From: Flavobacteriaceae bacterium UBA5544
GTDB lineage: Bacteria > Bacteroidota > Bacteroidia > Flavobacteriales > Flavobacteriaceae
Direction: 5' to 3'
Assembly: GCA_002426755.1 (NCBI GenBank)
Contig: DINI01000006.1
Location: 246,318 to 306,156 of the forward strand
DNA: 59,839 nt
Shown: piece after piece, positions 55,625 to 59,839 of the stretch
Position numbering within the stretch: the first letter of the stretch is position 1
Layout of the letters: each line of letters starts with the position of its first letter
Notes under the pieces: model-generated
What the model was told of the DNA's origin: nothing
What the model saw: the letters and a program-made list of their open reading frames with translations, nothing else
Databases searched by the model: none
Made by a program: the position numbers and the translations under genes

Positions 55625-56230
55625 ATGAGTACAGAAAAAACATCAAAAAATGTAGCATATACAGGTTTGTTTGCTGCAATAGCAGCGTCATCTTGTTGCA
55701 TACCACCAGTTATTGCATTAATTGCTGGAATTGGAGGGAGTGCATCCGCTTTATCTTGGATGGAACCTTTTAGACCCTATTTAATTGGTGTCGCTATCAT
55801 AGCAATTGGTTATGCGTGGTATGATTATCTAAAACCTAAAAAAGCAGATGATTGCTGTGAAATAGATGCAAAGCCAAAGTGGTTTCAAACTAAAGGGTTT
55901 TTAATAGGAATTACATTATTTGCGGCTATCTCAATAAGCTTTCCATACTACTCTCATATTTTTTATCCAGTTAATAAAAAAGAAGTGGTTATAGTGAATC
56001 AATCCAATATTCAAACGGTAAATTTTGATGTAAAAGGGATGACTTGTGCTTCTTGCGAACAACACATTACGCACGCTGTTAATGAATTAGAGGGTATTGT
56101 AAATGTAAATGCTTCCTATGAAAAAGCTAACGCAAAAGTAGAATTCGATAATTCGAAAACTACTAAAGAGGATATAGAAAAAGCAATTAATTCTACAGGC
56201 TATAAAGTAACCTACAAAGAAGAAAACTAA
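55625..56230 (+). CDS. merTP: Mercuric ion transport protein MerTP (MerT-MerP fusion)
   Basis: A 201-residue inner-membrane transporter. Three membrane helices (about 10-40, 50-67, 90-108) carry the Cys pair C24-C25 in the first helix (SSCCIPP) and C77-C78 in the loop (DDCCEI), the Hg(II) relay of MerT. The C-terminal heavy-metal-associated domain has GMTCASCEQH (C141, C144), corresponding to MerP. The fusion is a known Bacteroidota form. Its stop overlaps the next gene's start (TAATG). Confidence 0.92.
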   Translation: MSTEKTSKNVAYTGLFAAIAASSCCIPPVIALIAGIGGSASALSWMEPFRPYLIGVAIIAIGYAWYDYLKPKKADDCCEIDAKPKWFQTKGFLIGITLFAAISISFPYYSHIFYPVNKKEVVIVNQSNIQTVNFDVKGMTCASCEQHITHAVNELEGIVNVNASYEKANAKVEFDNSKTTKEDIEKAINSTGYKVTYKEEN

Positions 56231-56436
56231 TGGAAGTCCAATTAAAATCAGAAATTACCTGCCCAAACTGCGGACATAAAAAAGTAGAGGATATGCCAAC
56301 AAAAGCTTGTCAGTTTTTCTACGAATGTGAGAATTGTAAAACGGTTCTAAAACCAAATGAAGGGGATTGCTGTGTTTATTGCAGTTATGGGACAGTTTCT
56401 TGTCCACCAATTCAAGAAAACAACAGTTGTTGTTAA
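56230..56436 (+). CDS. GDCCxxC-motif protein
   Basis: A 68-residue Cys-rich protein with ITCPNCGHKK (C11, C14), C33ENC36, and the defining GDCCVYCSYG (C47, C48, C51). It resembles small GDCCVxC-type proteins found beside MerTP genes. It may receive or store mercury or another soft metal. It starts on the last base of merTP, so it is the third gene of the operon. No mercuric reductase or organomercurial lyase follows; the next gene is on the other strand. Confidence 0.85.
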   Translation: MEVQLKSEITCPNCGHKKVEDMPTKACQFFYECENCKTVLKPNEGDCCVYCSYGTVSCPPIQENNSCC

Positions 56437-56500
56437 GTAAATAGGTTTTAAATGACCATCCATTAAACAAGCGCCAATTTGAAAAATAGTATTCTAAAAT

Positions 56501-57163
56501 TTACTTCCGCTTATCCCCAGCTTTTGTATCAAAAGCAATCAAATTAAACAGTTCGCGCATTCTACTACGAACACGGTTTCCATACCGTTCTTCCAGTTCT
56601 TCAGCATTTAGGTTTGTAGTAGCGTGGGTTTTGACTTTGTGTTTGGTCTCAAGGTAAAGTTCGTATCGGGAAAGTAATACTTCGCCCATCACATTCAAAT
56701 CTTTACCATAGAATCGTCCTGCAGGTTCAATGCCTAAATCATCAAAGCAGTAGAATTTGGTGCTGCCATAATCCTCAATGGTTTTAAAGCCTAGATGGTT
56801 AAAGCTAAAAGCAACATTCCTGCACGGAATCATTTCATAAGGTCGTTGCATTGGCACGATATATCGCAATAGTTTCATCAAAGTGGTCTTTCCACATCCC
56901 ACAGGCCCGGATAGAAGAATACCCTTGTTAGTGTCGATATCATCTTTCAGGCAATTTTCTTTGTCCTTGATGAAATAGTGACATAGTTTGCGGATGATAA
57001 CCGTGTCCTCATCATAGATTCTAAATTGTTTGCCAAAGAGCAACTTTCCCTTTGCATCCAAATAAATCAGGATTTTATCAAAATCGTATAACACGCTTTT
57101 ACCATCAAACTTTCCAAGCGAATATTCCACGCCACCTTCGGTAATTTTAGAGGGGTTGTCCAT
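56501..57163 (-). CDS. DnaC/IstB-like AAA+ ATPase (helicase loader)
   Basis: A 220-residue ATPase with Walker A GILLSGPVGCGKTTLMKLL (about 80-98), Walker B FYCFDDLG and a sensor region THATTNLNAEEL. It resembles DnaC-type helicase loaders of phages and ICEs. A longer open frame exists upstream, but I chose ATG 57163 because the residues before it are a shadow of the neighbouring gene in another frame; this gives a 17-bp overlap with the upstream gene. It should load the host helicase at the element's origin. Confidence 0.82.
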   Translation of the reverse strand: MDNPSKITEGGVEYSLGKFDGKSVLYDFDKILIYLDAKGKLLFGKQFRIYDEDTVIIRKLCHYFIKDKENCLKDDIDTNKGILLSGPVGCGKTTLMKLLRYIVPMQRPYEMIPCRNVAFSFNHLGFKTIEDYGSTKFYCFDDLGIEPAGRFYGKDLNVMGEVLLSRYELYLETKHKVKTHATTNLNAEELEERYGNRVRSRMRELFNLIAFDTKAGDKRK

Positions 57164-57899
57164 AATCTTTGTTTTTAGTGGTACGCAAGTTGTCCTTAAT
57201 ATGGGACGGTTGCTTTGTGTTTGGTTTGTTTTCCTCATTGAATAATTCAGTTCTGTCCATCCAGTTTTTAGCCAAAGCTTGCCAATCTCGTATCGGTTTT
57301 CCGTCGCTTGTTTTCCAATCGTTCGATTCGTAGTGGTCGAAGAATTTTTTTCCTTCATCAGCATCAAAACCTTTTTCTTCAAAAAAAATAAAAACGGCCT
57401 GCCTGCCCTTTGGTTGTTTTATATTGTTTACTTGTTTGGTATTGTTTATAGTAGATACCAATGCTTGTCCACTCACGGGACGGTGCGAGTCCATTACTTG
57501 TCCATTTGTGGTATGGTGTTGGTACACTACTGGTTCATTTCTGGGATGGTAGTGTCCCGCAAGTTGTTCTAATATGGGACTGTACCGTCCCACATCAGGC
57601 TCATCACTTGTCCCAATTATGGCCATCTTGATTTTACTGCCTTTGTAAGGATTGTTGGAAGGGAAGTATGATAGATAATTCCAAGAGTCCAAATCCGTAA
57701 CGCATCTGTGATAGGTTGATTTAGAACCAATTTTGGCAGCCCTCATTAAATCTCTGCGGTTCACATAAAATTCGTCCGCAAATCGGCTACTATTCCATTC
57801 TTGAAATAATGCCATATACAGGGTTATGTGCGTGGGATTGAGGCGGTCATCAAAATAGAACGTTGAAAAAGCCGCATTGAGTAGCTTTATATAGTTCAT
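57147..57899 (-). CDS. Replisome-organiser-like protein with internal DNA repeats
   Basis: A 250-residue protein. The N-terminal about 90 residues form a winged-helix-like domain (NPTHITLYMALFQEWNSSRF, RRDLMRAAKIGSKSTYHRCV) like phage replication initiators and DnaD-type proteins. A flexible linker at about 102-156 is made of 11-residue repeats. The C-terminal part ends in a conserved-looking WQALAKNWMDR helix. It overlaps the DnaC-like gene downstream, giving the phage arrangement of initiator followed by loader. The linker-encoding DNA carries regular 33-bp repeats that may be the origin. Confidence 0.72.
   Translation of the reverse strand: MNYIKLLNAAFSTFYFDDRLNPTHITLYMALFQEWNSSRFADEFYVNRRDLMRAAKIGSKSTYHRCVTDLDSWNYLSYFPSNNPYKGSKIKMAIIGTSDEPDVGRYSPILEQLAGHYHPRNEPVVYQHHTTNGQVMDSHRPVSGQALVSTINNTKQVNNIKQPKGRQAVFIFFEEKGFDADEGKKFFDHYESNDWKTSDGKPIRDWQALAKNWMDRTELFNEENKPNTKQPSHIKDNLRTTKNKDYGQPL
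57465..57596. repeat. Four tandem 33-bp repeats (candidate iterons/replication origin)
   Basis: Units begin exactly 33 bp apart at 57465, 57498, 57531 and 57564. They share TTGTCC/TTCATT-type starts, GGGA near position 13 and a GG-T block. A weaker unit (57432) continues the phase, and related single copies lie at 57189 and 57608. DNA identity between neighbours is about 64-67% while the encoded 11-mers share only about 4 of 11 residues. The GTCC...GGGAC dyads inside the units suggest protein-binding sites. Confidence 0.6.
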
Positions 57900-57902
57900 C
57901 GC

Positions 57903-58187
57903 TTAAGAATTTATGCTGTGTTGAACGCGGTTGGCGTTCATCACATTTTGGATTTCCTCTGCATCATAGTAAATGATTCCGCCAACTTTTGTGTAGGGCA
58001 ACGTACCATTGATACGCAGATTTTGAAGTGTTCCTGGACTTACTTGTAGTAAATCCATAACCTCGGAAGATTTAAGATATTTCTTCAGTTTTCCAGTAGC
58101 TTGCTTGGAAAGAAGGTTTTTGATGTCATCGAGCAATTCCATTTTGAATTCCCGAAGGTCGTCTGTAGTAATTATTGATGTCGGCAT
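57903..58187 (-). CDS. Helix-turn-helix protein, excisionase-like
   Basis: A 94-residue protein with a MerR/excisionase-type HTH: KYLKSSEVMDLLQVSPGTLQ followed by PYTKVGGIIYYD (about 38-78). The N-terminal helix (DLREFKMELLDDIKNLLS) may mediate dimerisation. In CTnDOT-type elements similar proteins (Xis2c/Xis2d) act in excision and in turning on tra genes, and sit downstream of RteC as here. It lies 3 bp before the replication gene, so it is probably the first gene of that operon. Confidence 0.8.
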   Translation of the reverse strand: MPTSIITTDDLREFKMELLDDIKNLLSKQATGKLKKYLKSSEVMDLLQVSPGTLQNLRINGTLPYTKVGGIIYYDAEEIQNVMNANRVQHSINS

Positions 58188-58432
58188 AATAGAACGGTTT
58201 TAATAGTAAGAGACTATCGCATCGCTGTCAAGTAATTTGATAGCCTCTGACCTGATTTGACTTTCGTTCTACAAAATTGAGATAGTTTGATGGATTTTAT
58301 TCACAAGATGCGGCTACTTGGGTATTTTTTCTCTCTCATTTTCAATGTAATACAATAGAGGGTTTTGGTACTTTCCCAAAAAATACCACATCTAAAAACC
58401 ACCAAAAAAAATGATTTTTCCCTCAAAACGAG
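58188..58432. other. Intergenic region between rteC-like and HTH genes
   Basis: No gene is seen. On the minus strand this is the upstream region of the HTH/replication operon, so a target of the RteC-like protein is expected here. I see no clear repeat. Confidence 0.4.
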
Positions 58433-58463
58433 AAACACCCAAGTTGAAGCATCTTGGGTGTTT
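58433..58463. terminator. Bidirectional-looking terminator at the end of the rteC-like gene
   Basis: AAACACCCAAG and CTTGGGTGTTT form an 11-bp perfect stem with a 9-nt loop, ending right at the stop codon of the minus-strand gene. Confidence 0.82.
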
Positions 58464-59314
58464 TATTTTATGTTATCAGTATCATCCATCCTTTTGGTCA
58501 ACTGCTTTTTCAGTATATCCAAAAATTTGGTTCTACCATTTTTACGCATTCGTATTTCCAGAAAAGCTCTGTAATAATCGCCCAAGTCCACTTTAAACGT
58601 TTTTTCAACAAAATAGGCAATATCTTTAATGTCAACAGTACCATTATTTATGACATCTGTGCTGTGCAAAGCGTATATCAGTTCAATTAAATATATTTTG
58701 TGGGCTGTCCAGGTAATTTTGGTTTTACTTTGTAACAATCTTAAACTTGCATAATTTCCATTATTTTCCAATTTATCAATTTCCCGTTTTAAGTGTACAA
58801 TCAAAAGGTCGTAGGCTAAAATTGTGGCTACGGTACTATCGTGGCTTGTTGCAAATTGTTCATCTACAAAAAAGTGAAATGAATCCGGGAATAACCGAAT
58901 ATCTGCCTTGCCTCTCAAAAAATATTGTTCATCAAATACAGTTGCTTCCCTACGGTAATAATGGTAAAAATCGAGATTGTCGTTAAAATAAGTTTGAAGT
59001 TTTTCAATATAATTGTTCAAATATTTTACTTGAGATTTATTACTTCCCCTCGGTCTTTTACCTTCAATATTAAATAGTTTTACATAATAGATGAGTTTGC
59101 TATAAATTTTCGGTTTAGTACATTTAAAGAAATGTATTTCCTCTGATTTGGTTTTAAATTCATAGTCAACTATGATACTTCTAACTTTCTTAAGGGTTTG
59201 CTTTGCAAGTTTAATCCCTTTTTCAGCTCTCACTAAAATATCTTCTTCTTCTATTTCAAGAACATTTAATTCAGAGTCTAATTTTTTTAATATGTCGTCG
59301 TAATTTGTTGTCAT
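58463..59314 (-). CDS. rteC: RteC-family regulatory protein
   Basis: A 283-residue protein of the RteC family. In CTnDOT, RteC is a DNA-binding activator of the excision operon. Family-like parts include the helical N-terminus (LNVLEIEEEDILVRAEKGIK), the central FHFFVDEQFATSHDSTVATI and the C-terminal LGDYYRAFLEIRMRKNGRTK segment, which is a hallmark of these proteins. RteA/RteB sensor-regulator genes are not in the window. It probably controls the HTH gene directly downstream. Confidence 0.85.
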   Translation of the reverse strand: MTTNYDDILKKLDSELNVLEIEEEDILVRAEKGIKLAKQTLKKVRSIIVDYEFKTKSEEIHFFKCTKPKIYSKLIYYVKLFNIEGKRPRGSNKSQVKYLNNYIEKLQTYFNDNLDFYHYYRREATVFDEQYFLRGKADIRLFPDSFHFFVDEQFATSHDSTVATILAYDLLIVHLKREIDKLENNGNYASLRLLQSKTKITWTAHKIYLIELIYALHSTDVINNGTVDIKDIAYFVEKTFKVDLGDYYRAFLEIRMRKNGRTKFLDILKKQLTKRMDDTDNIK

Positions 59315-59478
59315 TTATTTTCGGTATCATTATTACCGTTTCATATTTTGCAAAAACGTTGCATTCAAAATTATAAGTAACGTTAAATTGGGAAAGTTAA
59401 AACCAGTCAATTTATCCTTCACAACTCTTGCATATTTTATAGCTATGCTAAATATTTTCTTTAATTTTTATTAATCAC

Positions 59479-59652
59479 TTAAACAGATATAAAATACTTT
59501 AGGAACTGCAAGAACAGTACAAAGCAGATTAACAGGATAACAACGATTAGAATACCAATCCAAATTATTTTATCTTTTTTGGTAATGCTATTTTTTACAG
59601 CTGGTACTTTATTGTCTTTTTTTTTTCGTCTATCTCGTCTATTTTCTAACAT
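59479..59652 (-). CDS. Small membrane protein (57 aa)
   Basis: An ATG at 59652 opens a 57-codon frame: a highly basic N-terminus (MLENRRDRRKKKDNK) followed by one long hydrophobic helix (IIWIGILIVVILLICFVLFL, about 29-48) and a short tail. This basic-then-hydrophobic layout is a clean type II/III small membrane protein. The function is unknown. Confidence 0.6.
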   Translation of the reverse strand: MLENRRDRRKKKDNKVPAVKNSITKKDKIIWIGILIVVILLICFVLFLQFLKYFISV

Positions 59653-59749
59653 AGAATATCATTTTTGCTATGAACCAACCAACCAATCACTTCCACTTTA
59701 TATGCTGTAATCCCACAAACCACTTGGAACATTAAATTCTCGCACTTAA

Positions 59750-59839
59750 TCAATGCTTATGAATATTCCCTTTTAGTACAAAATAGTATAATAGTAATGC
59801 AGCTATTACCACAAAGATTATTGCAAGAATCCCATTGAA
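59750..59839 (-). CDS. C-terminal end of a membrane protein (partial, off the right edge)
   Basis: The minus-strand frame open at the right edge encodes 29 residues to a TGA at 59752-59750: a hydrophobic helix (GILAIIFVVIAALLLYYFVL) and a short basic His-containing tail (KGNIHKH). It looks like the end of a small membrane protein, similar in style to the 57-aa neighbour. Confidence 0.45.
   Translation of the reverse strand, partial: FNGILAIIFVVIAALLLYYFVLKGNIHKH

Noticed and set aside
56437..56500. A mercuric reductase gene after the GDCCxxC gene
   Set aside because: The next gene begins on the opposite strand and encodes a DnaC-like ATPase; no flavoprotein motif is present in the window.
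57147..57382. A longer reading frame upstream of the DnaC-like ATPase
   Set aside because: The extra 73 codons are an out-of-frame copy of the replication gene's 3' end; the ATPase domain fits the ATG at 57163.
27131..59839. An integrase/recombinase gene for the element
   Set aside because: No tyrosine or serine recombinase motifs were found in the long frames, so it must be outside the window.

Overview
The window comes from a Bacteroidota genome, most likely a marine-type member of the Flavobacteriaceae. It is AT-rich. It carries a SusC/SusD pair with a FecR/ECF-sigma switch, several type IX secretion system (T9SS) substrates with both kinds of C-terminal sorting domain, a PorP/SprF protein, and a CTnDOT-style conjugation module (TraE-F-G-J-K-M-N, RteC). 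No species can be named from the sequence alone.

Positions 1-27100 look chromosomal. On the minus strand, reading leftward, are an ECF sigma factor, a FecR anti-sigma factor, a SusC-type TonB receptor with an STN signalling domain, and the start of a SusD lipoprotein cut by the window edge. A tRNA-Arg(CCT) follows. On the plus strand are a 998-aa adhesin-like protein with a type A T9SS tail, two tandem TPR membrane proteins (one with an AraC-type DNA-binding domain, one without), a 2443-aa repeat protein with a type B tail, PorP/SprF, an OmpA-family protein with TPR/PD40/peptidoglycan-binding parts, and a 1286-aa protein with seven 66-residue repeats and a type B tail. The 998-aa and 2443-aa genes share a conserved block of about 58 bp upstream.

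From about 27109 to the right edge the window is an integrative conjugative element (ICE). Its left end is marked by a 22-nt fragment matching the 3' end of a tRNA, probably tRNA-Asp. The other end and the integrase lie beyond the window. The region 27343-34718 looks like a conjugative leading region: a ParB-like protein, a DUF932 protein, a small protein, SSB and a DUF6876-like protein, all pointing toward a hairpin-rich candidate oriT (34800-35148). Three of these genes are preceded by near-identical structured leaders of about 155-172 bp (family A). A second repeated hairpin element occurs three times between genes (family B). An AraC regulator and a VOC lipoprotein sit between two family B copies and appear fused by a one-base frameshift.

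The transfer module follows: a BfmA/BtgA-like accessory protein, a MobB-like relaxase and a VirD4-type coupling protein. Then comes a defence block of a type III restriction-modification pair, a RES-like protein, a DUF262/DUF1524 nuclease and an AlbA_2 ATP-binding protein. The T4SS operon lies on the minus strand (46956-54186). A divergent amidase gene, a mercury-uptake operon (ArsR, MerTP, GDCCxxC) without a visible reductase, and a replication/regulation block (DnaC-like ATPase, replisome-organiser-like protein with a 33-bp tandem repeat inside its gene, HTH protein, RteC) complete the window.

The most unusual signals are the repeated leaders and hairpins in the leading region, the DNA-level iterons inside the replication gene, and the compact defence block placed between the coupling protein and the T4SS operon.
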